A stretch of DNA of 64,000 nt from an uncultured Pelagibacteraceae bacterium (GCA_902551455.1 CACDDC010000004.1:1-64000), one strand, 5' to 3'. Numbered from the stretch's first letter, positions 38,752 to 47,630 are shown. Numbers and translations are program-made. The notes: generated by a model not told the origin, from the letters alone.

Positions 38752-39825
38752 ATGATTAATTTAACTTTAAAAAATAAAATTGTTTTAGGCGATAGTCTCA
38801 AAGAATTAAAGAAAATTCCTAGTGAAACATTTGATCTGATTTTTGCAGATCCACCTTACAATTTACAGTTAAAAAATCAGTTAATTAGACCAGACAGATC
38901 AAAGGTAAACGCTGTAAATGACAATTGGGATAAATTTGAAAATTTTAAAAGCTATGATGATTTTACTGAAATTTGGTTGAAAGAATGCAGAAGAATTTTA
39001 AAAAAAAACGGAAGTATTTGGGTAATAGGTAGCTATCACAACATTTTTAGAGTAGGAAAAAAAATTCAAGATTTAGGTTTTTGGATATTGAATGATGTAA
39101 TATGGAACAAAAATAATCCAATGCCAAATTTTAAGGGAACGAGATTTACAAATGCTCACGAAACTTTAATTTGGGCATCTAAAAGTAAAAAATCTAAATA
39201 TACATTCAATTACCAGTCTTTAAAATGTTTGAACGATGATCTTCAAATGAGATCAACTTGGAATATTCCTATTTGCAATGGAAATGAAAGGTTAAAAGAA
39301 AAAGGAAAAAAAGTTCACTCTACTCAAAAACCTGAAGCTTTGATCCATAGAATTTTACTAGCTTCTACTAATAAAAATGATTTTATTTTTGATCCTTTTT
39401 TAGGATCTGGAACAAGCGCTGTTGTTGCAAAAAAACTTGGAAGAATTTTCTATGGTATAGAAAAAGAAAAATTATATTTTGATGCTGCTAAAACAAGAAT
39501 AAAAAAAACTAAAGTTATAGAAAATGAATATTTGGATATAATTCAAAATAACAAGTCAAAACCAAGAATTCCATTTGGATCATTAGTTGAGCTTGGTGTT
39601 ATTAAACCAGGAACAGAGATTTATGATCAAAAGAAAAAGATTAATGCAACAATAATGATTGATGGAAGTATTCGATATCAACAATCAGAAGGCTCTATAC
39701 ATAAAGTTGCCGCAAAAATACTTGGCGCTGAAAGCTGCAATGGATGGACTTACTGGCATTATCAATCAGGCAATAGTCTTAAACCTATAGATGAATTAAG
39801 ACAAAGATTAAGACCAAATTATTAA
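38752..39825 (+). CDS. ccrM: Cell-cycle-type DNA adenine methyltransferase CcrM (GANTC)
   Basis: Methylates adenine in GANTC. It is a 357-aa beta-class N6 methyltransferase: catalytic DPPY near residue 32 (FADPPYNLQL), the SAM motif FDPFLGSGTSAVVAKKLGR near residue 210, and the C-terminal CcrM domain (IPFGSLVELGVIKPGTEIY ... AAKILGAESCNGWTYWHY), which separates CcrM from solitary restriction-type enzymes. No partner endonuclease is present. Its own promoter carries GANTC sites. It converges with the FAD monooxygenase gene, sharing TTAA. Confidence 0.96.
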   Translation: MINLTLKNKIVLGDSLKELKKIPSETFDLIFADPPYNLQLKNQLIRPDRSKVNAVNDNWDKFENFKSYDDFTEIWLKECRRILKKNGSIWVIGSYHNIFRVGKKIQDLGFWILNDVIWNKNNPMPNFKGTRFTNAHETLIWASKSKKSKYTFNYQSLKCLNDDLQMRSTWNIPICNGNERLKEKGKKVHSTQKPEALIHRILLASTNKNDFIFDPFLGSGTSAVVAKKLGRIFYGIEKEKLYFDAAKTRIKKTKVIENEYLDIIQNNKSKPRIPFGSLVELGVIKPGTEIYDQKKKINATIMIDGSIRYQQSEGSIHKVAAKILGAESCNGWTYWHYQSGNSLKPIDELRQRLRPNY

Positions 39826-40955
39826 TTTTTATAAATTTTTCCTAAATAATTATCTAAAAATCTCTTATTTTTTGTCAAAAATTTAAGAAGAAAATTCCTA
39901 ATAAAAACTATTAGTCGATTTGATAAATGAAAAGCAAAATGATTAAAAATTGATCTTAAATTAACTGACTTTATCTTCTCATATCTTTTTTTATAATAAG
40001 TATTAGTATTATTTTCAATTTCTTCATACACTTCTTTGGAAGACTCTATCGATTGAGAAGCTCCTTGGGCAAATGACGGAGGAATTGCATAAAGTGCATC
40101 TCCTACAAAAAATATATTATTTATTTTAGGTTGATCAAATTTTTTGCTAATAAAAATTGGAAAAGATTTTAAATTTTTAATTTTATTTTTAAAATTAAAA
40201 GATGTTTTTGAAGATATTTCATTTAATGTAGATTGTAAAAAATCATCATTTTCAAAATATTTTTTATCTTTTGTTTCTTCTTCTTTTAGACGTTTTTTAA
40301 TTACTGAAATAAAGTTATATTCTTTATTTTGATTTACTGGATATATTACAAAATGAAAATTAGAGCCTAGATAAATAGAAATATCATTACTTTCAATGTT
40401 CTTGATATTGCCTCTTAAAGCAATTGAATTAAAATATTTTGGAATAATTTTTTTCTGAAATATCATTGATTTACTTTTTGAAAAAACACCATCAGATATT
40501 ATTAGATAATCAAATTGATCTTTATATTTATTTGAAAATGTTAAACTTAATTTATCTTTATATTCTATATTTTTTAATTCACAGTTATGAAAAATATTAT
40601 CTCTAGGAATATTTTTTAATAAAAATTTTAGTAATGTTGATCTTTTTAAAGTTGTATATTTATTATGTTCATAATTAAATTTTGATATTTCAATATCACA
40701 AATTTTTTTAGATGATTTTGCATCATAAAAAATTACTTTTTTAGGAAAAGATACTTCTTGCTCATCAATGTTTTTAAAACCTATTTCATTTAATAATTGA
40801 ACGCTATTTACAGAAAGCTGTATTCCATATCCATTAACTAATTCAAAATTTTTTTTTTTTTCAAAAATTTGATAATTATATTTCAGGTTTTTTTGGAGAA
40901 GGTTCGCAAAATATAAACCAGAAATTCCTGCTCCAATAATTGCAATTTTTTTCAT
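39822..40955 (-). CDS. FAD-dependent aromatic-ring monooxygenase-like protein
   Basis: A 377-aa flavoprotein of the UbiH/salicylate hydroxylase fold: a Rossmann GxGxxG (IGAGISGLYFA) at residues 6-16, a DG-type motif YLIISDGVFSKSKS near 150, and the FAD ribityl-binding FFVGDALYAIPPSFAQGASQSIES near 280-300. The substrate is not identifiable; a ubiquinone-synthesis hydroxylase is one candidate. It overlaps the mutY stop by one base (TAATG), so the two may be co-transcribed. Confidence 0.75.
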   Translation of the reverse strand: MKKIAIIGAGISGLYFANLLQKNLKYNYQIFEKKKNFELVNGYGIQLSVNSVQLLNEIGFKNIDEQEVSFPKKVIFYDAKSSKKICDIEISKFNYEHNKYTTLKRSTLLKFLLKNIPRDNIFHNCELKNIEYKDKLSLTFSNKYKDQFDYLIISDGVFSKSKSMIFQKKIIPKYFNSIALRGNIKNIESNDISIYLGSNFHFVIYPVNQNKEYNFISVIKKRLKEEETKDKKYFENDDFLQSTLNEISSKTSFNFKNKIKNLKSFPIFISKKFDQPKINNIFFVGDALYAIPPSFAQGASQSIESSKEVYEEIENNTNTYYKKRYEKIKSVNLRSIFNHFAFHLSNRLIVFIRNFLLKFLTKNKRFLDNYLGKIYKN

Positions 40956-41944
40956 TAATAATTTATTACTGATTTAAAAATTTTTTTAGTAAAAGATGGC
41001 AATATATATTTTGTAATTTCATTTCTATCTAAAAAAAAACCATTTTTTAAATTAGTTCTTTTATTTGTTTTATTTATTATTATCTTCATATCCATATTTG
41101 ACATTTTAATATTAATTCTTTTATTTATGGAAGATTTAAATTTTTGTTTATTAATTTCTTTCATAGGAAAAATTAATAAATTTTTTAAAAAATTAAATTT
41201 ATTATTTTTGACTAATATATATCTGTTTTTGTTTACAAATATATTTGCCTCAAAATATTTAATTTTATTAAATTTATCATTAGATTTAATTTCAAAATCA
41301 TTTTTTTTGAATGAAATACAACTTTTTTTTATTGGGCATTTAAAACATAAAGGGTTTGTTGGTTTGCAAATTAATGCACCTATTTCCATAATAGCTTGCG
41401 CATAGTCGCTAGATCTATTTGATTTACCAAAAAAAAATTTTTTTTTATTTAAATATTCTTTATTAATTTGCTTATATTTTAGTAAATAAAATACTCTTTT
41501 CAAAATCCTTTCAACATTTCCATCAAGAGGAATGAAGGGTTTGTTGAAAGCAATAGCCATTATTGCTGCTGAAGTATAGTCCCCAATTCCTGGTAATTTT
41601 TTTAGTTCATCAATACTTTGTGGTAAGTTTCCGTTGTAATCTTTTATTATTTTTTTTGCAGTTTTCTTCAAGTTTAATGCTCTAGAATAATATCCTAGAC
41701 CTTCCCAACACTTCATAATTTTTTGATCACTCACTTTAGCTAATGTTTGTATGTCTGGAATTTTTTTTATAAAGTTTTCAAAATATGGAATTACAGTTTT
41801 AACCTGTGTTTGTTGTAACATTATTTCACTAACTAATGTAAAATATTGTCTTTGCTTTTGAGAAACATAATTTCTCCATGGTAATTTTCTTTTATTATTA
41901 TCGTACCAATAAAGAATTTTTTTTGATATGTTTTGGCTCTTCAT
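40955..41944 (-). CDS. mutY: A/G-specific adenine glycosylase MutY
   Basis: Excises adenine mispaired with 8-oxoguanine. It has YWYDNNKRKLPWRN at the start, the catalytic Glu in SEIMLQQTQV near residue 39, the helix-hairpin-helix LPGIGDYTSAAI with Asp in PLDGNVERIL near 140, and a 4Fe-4S loop C-x6-C-x2-C-x5-C (CKPTNPLCFKCPIKKSC) near 190-206. At 329 aa the C-terminal NUDIX-like domain looks reduced and diverged. Its ATG abuts the ATG of the divergent DUF721 gene. Confidence 0.95.
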   Translation of the reverse strand: MKSQNISKKILYWYDNNKRKLPWRNYVSQKQRQYFTLVSEIMLQQTQVKTVIPYFENFIKKIPDIQTLAKVSDQKIMKCWEGLGYYSRALNLKKTAKKIIKDYNGNLPQSIDELKKLPGIGDYTSAAIMAIAFNKPFIPLDGNVERILKRVFYLLKYKQINKEYLNKKKFFFGKSNRSSDYAQAIMEIGALICKPTNPLCFKCPIKKSCISFKKNDFEIKSNDKFNKIKYFEANIFVNKNRYILVKNNKFNFLKNLLIFPMKEINKQKFKSSINKRINIKMSNMDMKIIINKTNKRTNLKNGFFLDRNEITKYILPSFTKKIFKSVINY

Positions 41945-42289
41945 ATGAAATATAAAAGCAATACTAGGCAGAGAAAGAAATCAATTCAAGGATTAAGATC
42001 ATTTAAAGACACTTTGCCAAAGAAAATTAGAGAAAACTTTTTAAAAAAAGGTAATTTATATTCAAAAATTACTAAAAATTGGAAAATAATTGTTGGCAAT
42101 GACCTTAATAACGCATGTTCTCCAAAGTCATTTAAAAATATAAAAAATTCTGGCATAAAGAGGTTGAATATTATGGTCAAAAGAGGTTATGAAACAGAAG
42201 TTGAGTATTCTAGAGAAATAATAATTAAAAAAATTAATAATTTCCTTGGATACGAATTTGTTAATAAAATTAAATTATTAAGAAATTAA
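41945..42289 (+). CDS. DUF721 (DciA-like) protein
   Basis: A 114-aa member of DUF721, whose better-studied form DciA loads replicative helicase in many bacteria. It has a basic N terminus, then YSKITKNWKIIVGNDLNNACSPKSF, the conserved W-x3-VG block, and a C-terminal VEYSREIIIKKIN segment. Helicase loading here is by analogy. The ATG begins at the base after the mutY ATG (sequence CATATG), so the divergent genes have no spacer. An in-frame TTG upstream would start inside mutY and is not used. The mutY-DUF721-dsbA-smc order is typical of alphaproteobacteria. Confidence 0.82.
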   Translation: MKYKSNTRQRKKSIQGLRSFKDTLPKKIRENFLKKGNLYSKITKNWKIIVGNDLNNACSPKSFKNIKNSGIKRLNIMVKRGYETEVEYSREIIIKKINNFLGYEFVNKIKLLRN

Positions 42290-42292
42290 AAA

Positions 42293-42874
42293 ATGAAAAA
42301 AATATTCTACGTATTTTTATTTTTAATAATTGGTATCACTCCACTAAATTCTGCTTCAAAGGTAAATACAATAATTGAGGGGAATATAGATGCAAAAATT
42401 ACAATGCTAGTTTATGAGTCTTTAACATGTAGTCATTGTGCTAGTTTTCATGAAAATATTTATCCTAAATTAAAAAAAGATTTTATAGATCAAGGTCTAG
42501 TTAAAATTGAATATAAAAATTTTCCATTAGATTTGGCTGCATTCAATGCTTCTAAAATTGCTCATTGCAGAAATGATGGAAAATCAGATATTCTACATTT
42601 TTTGTTTGAAAATCAAAAAAAGTGGGCAAATGTGGAAACCGTCGAAGAAGCTAATGCCAATTTAATTAAAATTTTAAAAGATGATTATTCTGATATTAAC
42701 TTTGAAAAATGTGTTAATAATCAGTCAATTGAAGATCATGTACTAGAAGATCGAATCGATGGAGTTAAAAAATTTAAAATAAATGCTACTCCTACTCTAA
42801 TTATAAATGATAAAAAGTTTGATAATCCGCTAGACTATGAAAAATTAAAGAAAACTCTTAAAAAAATGATATAA
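42293..42874 (+). CDS. DsbA-like periplasmic thioredoxin-fold protein
   Basis: A 193-aa protein with a signal peptide (residues 1 to about 20), a thioredoxin fold with active site CSHC near residues 43-46 (YESLTCSHCASFHENIYP), a conserved FPLD turn, the lone cysteines of AHCRNDG and FEKCVNN, and a cis-proline loop (INATPTLIINDKKF) near 160-173. It probably acts in disulfide formation or reduction in the periplasm. It sits between DUF721 and smc with 3- and 8-bp gaps. Confidence 0.9.
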   Translation: MKKIFYVFLFLIIGITPLNSASKVNTIIEGNIDAKITMLVYESLTCSHCASFHENIYPKLKKDFIDQGLVKIEYKNFPLDLAAFNASKIAHCRNDGKSDILHFLFENQKKWANVETVEEANANLIKILKDDYSDINFEKCVNNQSIEDHVLEDRIDGVKKFKINATPTLIINDKKFDNPLDYEKLKKTLKKMI

Positions 42875-42882
42875 CTATAATA

Positions 42883-45279
42883 ATGGAGTTTAAAAAAATT
42901 CAATTAAATGGATTTAAATCATTTGCGGAAAAAACAAATTTTCTTATTGAAGAAGGTTTGACTGGAATTGTTGGACCCAATGGTTGTGGAAAATCAAATA
43001 TAGTAGAATCTCTTAGGTGGTGTATGGGGGAGACTTCAGCAAAAAGTATGCGTGGGTCTGGTATGGAAGATGTTATATTTTCAGGAACTTCTAACAAACC
43101 ATCAAAAAATATTGCGGAAGTTTCTATAAAATTATCAAATCAGAACAAAGATGGACCAATTCAATATAAGGAATTAGACGATATAGAGATACGAAGAAAA
43201 ATTGAAAAAGATAAAGGTTCAAAATTTTATATTAATGACAAAGAAGTAAGGGCAAAAGATGCTCAAATGTTTTTTGCTGATTTATCAACTGGCGCTCATT
43301 CCCCTTCCATAATCAGTCAAGGTAGAATTGGTTCATTGGTTACTGCAAAACCAGTAGATAGAAGGGCAATTTTAGAAGAAGCTGCAGGTATAGCTGGTCT
43401 ACATGCAAGAAGACATGAAGCAGAGCTTAGATTAAGTGCTGCTGAAAATAACTTAAAACGAGCAGATGAATTAAGAAAACAGCAAGAGAAGCAATTAATA
43501 AATCTTCTAAAACAAGCGGAAGAAGCAACAAAATATAAAAATATTTCTGAAGAAATAAAGAAAATTGAGGCAGGACTTTATTATTTAAGACTAAAAGATA
43601 TTGAACAAGAAATTCGAATTGAGAATGAAATTAATTCTGAAGCAGAAAATGAAGTAAAAGTTTTTAATGAAAAAATGGAAATTATTGAAAAAAAAATAAA
43701 AGAAGAAAATGAAAAAGTTGATCCTATAAGAAACAAAAATATTGAAAATTTATCTAAAATTCAAAGACTTAATTTAGAGTTAAAAAGTCTGGATGAAGCA
43801 AGCGATAGAATAAAAAATGAAATTGAAAATATTAAAAATTCACTGAAAACAATTGATGATGATGTGGATAGAGAAAAAAGTATAGTGATAGATGCAAATT
43901 CAAATGAAAAAAGACTAAAAGAAGAAAAACTTGAGTTAATTGAAATCGACTCGAAATATTATGAGACTGAAAAAAAATCTAATCAAGATTTAGAATCCAC
44001 AAAAAATAGATTAAAGCTAGAGATAGATAAGGTTAAAGAATTGATAATTTCAAAAAACAATGATGAAGCAATTACTATTCTAGATAATTGTAAAATAATT
44101 ATTGAAGAATATGCAGATAGCTACAGCAAAAATCAAGGTATAAAAAAAGAGTCTGTTAAAAGAAATGAGAGAATAAAAACTATAGAAAAAGAAATCGAAA
44201 GTTGGAAAAATCTTTTAATTAATTCAGAAAAAATGATTAATGAACTAAACGATAGAAAGAAAAAACAAATAAATAAACTTAAAGAATTAGAGAATGAACC
44301 TCAAACTCAAGCGGAAAAAAAGGGCCAGATTTCTGAAAGTTTAAGAATTTCAGAAGAAGAAAAAAATGAAAATGAAAATATAATAGAAGAAATTGATAAC
44401 AAAATTAATCAACTAAGGGAAGAATTAGACAATACAAAGGAAAACTCAATAGAAATCAGAGAAAGAAAAGCAAGCTCAGGAGCAACTGTTGAAGGATTAA
44501 ATAAAAGAAAAAATGATTTACTTGAAAGAGTTCAAACAGAATTGGACCTCGATGAAAGTAATATTCTAGAATTTTCAAATTTGGAAAAAAATGAAGAATT
44601 TCCAGATGCTGTAACTCAAGAAGAGCTTTTAGATGCAAAAAAAAGGGATAGAGATAAACTTGGTTCTGTAAATCTAAGAGCTGATGAAGAAACAACAAAA
44701 TATGAAACTGAAATAAAAAAAATGGAACAAGATAGGCAAGACCTAGTCAGTGCAATTATAAAACTTAAAGAAAGTATTAACGAATTAAATCAAAAAGGTA
44801 GAGAAAGACTTTTGGAAGCTTTTGAAAAAGTAAATAGAAAATTTAATGAGGTATATACAAAACTTTTTAATGGAGGTAATGCGAAATTAGAATTAGTTGA
44901 CTCTGACGATCCACTAGATGCAGGTCTTGAAATGTTAGTGAGCCCACCAGGTAAAAGGCTGCAGTCAATAACACTTTTATCAGGTGGTGAACAGGCGCTT
45001 ACTGCGTTATCACTTATTTTTGCAGTTTTTCTAACTAATCCATCTCCTATATGTGTTCTTGATGAAGTAGACGCTCCATTAGATGATGCTAATGTAACTA
45101 GATTTTGTAATTTGCTCGAAGAATTAAACAAAATTACAACAACAAGATTTATAATTGTAACTCACCATGCACTTACAATGTCAAAAATGGATAGATTGTA
45201 TGGTGTAACAATGCCAGAAAAAGGCATTAGTCAATTAGTGGCGGTTGATTTACAAAAAGCTGAAAGCATGGTTGCTTAA
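42883..45279 (+). CDS. smc: SMC-family chromosome segregation ATPase, short and apparently hinge-less
   Basis: Condensin-type ATPase. The N-terminal head carries Walker A GPNGCGKSN near residues 31-39 and MRGSGMEDVIFSG. The C-terminal head has LLSGGEQALTALSL near residue 699 and Walker B ICVLDEVDAPLDD near 723. Between them lie about 450 residues of coiled coil. The protein is 798 aa, whereas bacterial SMCs are usually near 1,150-1,200. At its exact middle (residues about 380-420) there is no globular hinge: only a short turn containing NNDEAITILDNC. No CxxC zinc hook is present. Reading frame and both heads are intact, so this does not look like decay. Confidence 0.9.
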   Translation: MEFKKIQLNGFKSFAEKTNFLIEEGLTGIVGPNGCGKSNIVESLRWCMGETSAKSMRGSGMEDVIFSGTSNKPSKNIAEVSIKLSNQNKDGPIQYKELDDIEIRRKIEKDKGSKFYINDKEVRAKDAQMFFADLSTGAHSPSIISQGRIGSLVTAKPVDRRAILEEAAGIAGLHARRHEAELRLSAAENNLKRADELRKQQEKQLINLLKQAEEATKYKNISEEIKKIEAGLYYLRLKDIEQEIRIENEINSEAENEVKVFNEKMEIIEKKIKEENEKVDPIRNKNIENLSKIQRLNLELKSLDEASDRIKNEIENIKNSLKTIDDDVDREKSIVIDANSNEKRLKEEKLELIEIDSKYYETEKKSNQDLESTKNRLKLEIDKVKELIISKNNDEAITILDNCKIIIEEYADSYSKNQGIKKESVKRNERIKTIEKEIESWKNLLINSEKMINELNDRKKKQINKLKELENEPQTQAEKKGQISESLRISEEEKNENENIIEEIDNKINQLREELDNTKENSIEIRERKASSGATVEGLNKRKNDLLERVQTELDLDESNILEFSNLEKNEEFPDAVTQEELLDAKKRDRDKLGSVNLRADEETTKYETEIKKMEQDRQDLVSAIIKLKESINELNQKGRERLLEAFEKVNRKFNEVYTKLFNGGNAKLELVDSDDPLDAGLEMLVSPPGKRLQSITLLSGGEQALTALSLIFAVFLTNPSPICVLDEVDAPLDDANVTRFCNLLEELNKITTTRFIIVTHHALTMSKMDRLYGVTMPEKGISQLVAVDLQKAESMVA

Positions 45280-45284
45280 ATTGA

Positions 45285-45560
45285 ATGCCAAATGACCAAT
45301 TTAAAACTCGCCTTAAAATTGCAAAAGACAAGTTAAAAACAGTTAAATTTAATAAAAAAGCAGAACCTAAGTCAAATATTGGCCATGCTTTTAAAATGAG
45401 CACTGAATTGGTATCTGCTGTTGCAGTTGGGACAATTATTGGGTTTATTTTAGACAATTGGTTTGGTACTAAACCTTGGTTAATTTTAATATTTTTTTTT
45501 GTGGGCGTAATCACTGGAATTTTGAATGTGATAAAGTCTGCAAAAAAAATGCAAAAATAG
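45285..45560 (+). CDS. atpI: AtpI/AtpZ-family ATP synthase accessory protein
   Basis: A 91-aa protein with two TM helices (VSAVAVGTIIGFILDNWFG and PWLILIFFFVGVITGIL), first in the F0 operon. AtpI-type proteins help assemble the c-ring or carry Mg2+; the exact role here is inferred from family and position. It lies 5 bp after smc, so it could be read from smc transcription. Confidence 0.88.
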   Translation: MPNDQFKTRLKIAKDKLKTVKFNKKAEPKSNIGHAFKMSTELVSAVAVGTIIGFILDNWFGTKPWLILIFFFVGVITGILNVIKSAKKMQK

Positions 45561-45570
45561 AATATAAAAA

Positions 45571-46305
45571 ATGGCAGCAAATCCAATGCACCAATTCAAC
45601 GTTTATCGAATTGGTCCAGAAATAAAACTAGGTGAGATAGACATATCATTTACTAATGCAAGTTTATTTATGGTGATAAGTTCTATTGCCATATTAGTAA
45701 TATTTAATCTTGGATCAAAGAAAAATACTTTAATACCAAATAAAATACAGTTGTTAGCAGAATTAAGTTATTCATTTATAGCAAAAATGATAAACGATAC
45801 TGCGGGCTCCAAAGCTAAACCCTACTTTTCATTTATATTTTCACTATTTATGTTTGTATTATTTTGCAACATGTTTGGAATGATCCCATATTCTTTTACA
45901 GTTACGAGTCATATAATTGTAACTTTTATGCTGGCAGCATTCATATTTATTGGTGTTACCGTTATTGGTTTTATAAAGCATGGATTAGGTTATCTAAAGT
46001 TATTTGTTCCTAGTGGCGTACCAATGGTATTATTGCCTTTAATTGTTGTGATTGAAATAATATCATACCTAAGTAGACCGGTAAGTTTATCGGTAAGATT
46101 ATTTGCAAATATGATGGCTGGACATACAATGATGAAGGTGTTTGGGGGATTTGTGGTAAGTCTAGGAATAATTGGTGGATGGCTTCCACTAAGTTTTTCG
46201 GTTGCTTTAACAGGTTTGGAAATACTGGTTGCTTTTCTTCAAGCTTATGTTTTTGCAATTTTAACATGCATTTATTTAAATGATGCATTAAATTTACACC
46301 ATTAA
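45571..46305 (+). CDS. atpB: ATP synthase F0 subunit a
   Basis: Proton half-channel of ATP synthase. 244 aa with five to six TM helices. The essential arginine lies in LSVRLFANMMAGH near residue 175, and the C-terminal helix reads LEILVAFLQAYVFAILTCIYLND. It is second in atpI-atpB-atpE-b'-b; the F1 genes are not in the window, as is usual in alphaproteobacteria. Confidence 0.96.
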   Translation: MAANPMHQFNVYRIGPEIKLGEIDISFTNASLFMVISSIAILVIFNLGSKKNTLIPNKIQLLAELSYSFIAKMINDTAGSKAKPYFSFIFSLFMFVLFCNMFGMIPYSFTVTSHIIVTFMLAAFIFIGVTVIGFIKHGLGYLKLFVPSGVPMVLLPLIVVIEIISYLSRPVSLSVRLFANMMAGHTMMKVFGGFVVSLGIIGGWLPLSFSVALTGLEILVAFLQAYVFAILTCIYLNDALNLHH

Positions 46306-46310
46306 AAAGA

Positions 46311-46316
46311 AGGAGG
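46311..46316 (+). promoter_or_regulatory. Strong Shine-Dalgarno site of atpE
   Basis: AGGAGG lies 5 nt before the atpE ATG, within the sequence AAGAAGGAGG. Almost every other gene in the window has a weak or absent Shine-Dalgarno site. This fits the need for many c subunits per complex. Confidence 0.75.
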
Positions 46317-46321
46317 ATATA

Positions 46322-46549
46322 ATGGAACTAGAAGCAGCAAAAATGATAGGAGCAGGTTTAGCGGCAATTGCTCTAGCTGGTGCAGGTGTTGGAATAGGTA
46401 TTATTTTTGGTAATTACCTTTCTGGTGCTATGAGAAATCCGTCTGCAGCACAAAAACAATTTCCTAATTTACTTTTAGGATTTGCTTTGGCTGAAGCAAC
46501 TGGATTATTTGGACTGGTTGTGGCTTTAATTATTTTATTTGCATTTTAA
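46322..46549 (+). CDS. atpE: ATP synthase F0 subunit c
   Basis: Forms the rotating c-ring. A 75-aa hairpin of two TM helices: helix 1 with the glycine-rich GAGVGIGIIFGNYL, the polar loop RNPSA near 40-44, and helix 2 with the ion-binding Glu in LAEATGLFGL near residue 60. No clear sodium-binding signature is seen, so proton use is expected. Its ribosome binding site is exceptionally strong for this genome. Confidence 0.97.
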   Translation: MELEAAKMIGAGLAAIALAGAGVGIGIIFGNYLSGAMRNPSAAQKQFPNLLLGFALAEATGLFGLVVALIILFAF

Positions 46550-46552
46550 TTA

Positions 46553-47143
46553 ATGAATAAAAGAATATTTTTTCAAAGTTTATTTGTAATCTTTGTGTCA
46601 AACTCTATGGCACAAAGTGCAGAAACTGGAGGAATGCCACAATTAAATCCTGAATATTGGATATCGCAAATATTTTGGTTAGTTATTTCTTTTGGAGGAA
46701 TGTTTGTAATATTGTCTAAAATAGTATTGCCTAAAATTAGTGGAAATCTTGAAGCAAGAAAATCTCAGATATTAGAAAATATAGAAATTGCAGAAAAACA
46801 AAGAGAAGAAAGTGAAACTAAGGTTAGAGAATACGAAAAAATTATTTTAGATAGTAAAAATGAAGCAAAAAACTATTTTAATGATGCTCGTAAAAAAGTT
46901 ATAGAAAATATAAATCTTAAAAAAGAATCTTTAGAAAATGAAATTAACGAAGAAATTAAATCTGCAGAAAAAGAAATAAATGATCTTAAAAATAGTTCTC
47001 AGGAAAAAATTCGTAAAATAGCAATAGAGACTTCTTCAGATATAGTAAAACAACTAATTAATGTAGACGTAAACAGTAGTAGTATATCTGCGATAGTGGA
47101 AGATCTTTCAAAAAAAAATAAGGACAAATATCATGGCATTTGA
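46553..47143 (+). CDS. ATP synthase F0 subunit b' (AtpG/AtpF2 type)
   Basis: Peripheral stalk subunit. At 196 aa, it has an N-terminal extension that looks like a signal sequence (to about residue 22), then the b'-type segment MPQLNPEYWISQIFWLVI, one TM helix, and a long charged coiled coil. The presence of both b' and b matches photosynthetic and other alphaproteobacterial ATP synthases. It overlaps the b gene by 11 bp. Confidence 0.9.
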   Translation: MNKRIFFQSLFVIFVSNSMAQSAETGGMPQLNPEYWISQIFWLVISFGGMFVILSKIVLPKISGNLEARKSQILENIEIAEKQREESETKVREYEKIILDSKNEAKNYFNDARKKVIENINLKKESLENEINEEIKSAEKEINDLKNSSQEKIRKIAIETSSDIVKQLINVDVNSSSISAIVEDLSKKNKDKYHGI

Positions 47144-47630
47144 CGCAACATTTTGGGTAGCTGTATCATTTATTATTTTCTTTGGTGCTTTAGTTTATAT
47201 GAAAATACCTCAAAAAATAATTGAACTTTTAGATAAAATGATTGGTGACATTAAAAAAGAAATTGCTGAAAGTGAAAAATTAAGATCGGAGTCAAAAACT
47301 TTATTAGACAATGCTCAAAATAAAATAGACTCTGCTAAAGATGAAAGTAAAAAAATTCTTGATCAAGCTAAAAAAGATAGCGAAAGATTGGTTATAGAAA
47401 TGAATGATAAATTTTATAAAACTTCTGAAATTAAAAAAAATTTAGCTACTACAAAAATTTCTCAAATGAAAGATTCTACAATCAAAGAAATAAAGAATAC
47501 ATCTATAAAACTAGCAGTGGACTCAGTGAAAAAAATTATTTCAACATCAGTAGATAAATCAAAACTAGACAACTTATTTGAAAAAAATCTTGAAGAAACA
47601 AAAACTGAATTAAAAAAGATAAATTCTTAG
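47133..47630 (+). CDS. atpF: ATP synthase F0 subunit b
   Basis: Peripheral stalk partner of b'. At 165 aa, it has FDATFWVAVSFIIFFGALVYM as TM helix at residues 3-23, followed by a heptad-rich coiled coil (KKEIAESEKLRSESKTLL...). It is last of the F0 operon. A TATAAT directly after its stop codon marks the probable promoter of the downstream carotenoid genes. Confidence 0.93.
   Translation: MAFDATFWVAVSFIIFFGALVYMKIPQKIIELLDKMIGDIKKEIAESEKLRSESKTLLDNAQNKIDSAKDESKKILDQAKKDSERLVIEMNDKFYKTSEIKKNLATTKISQMKDSTIKEIKNTSIKLAVDSVKKIISTSVDKSKLDNLFEKNLEETKTELKKINS

Noticed and set aside
44456-44698. Leucine-rich antisense frame within smc
   Set aside because: Reverse-strand readings of Glu/Lys-rich coiled-coil codons give long Leu/Phe-rich open frames; there is no start context and no family resemblance.
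42883-45279. smc as a pseudogene or frameshifted gene
   Set aside because: The frame is uninterrupted, both heads retain Walker A, signature and Walker B motifs, and coil heptads are regular on both sides of the centre. A clean loss of the hinge fits better than decay.
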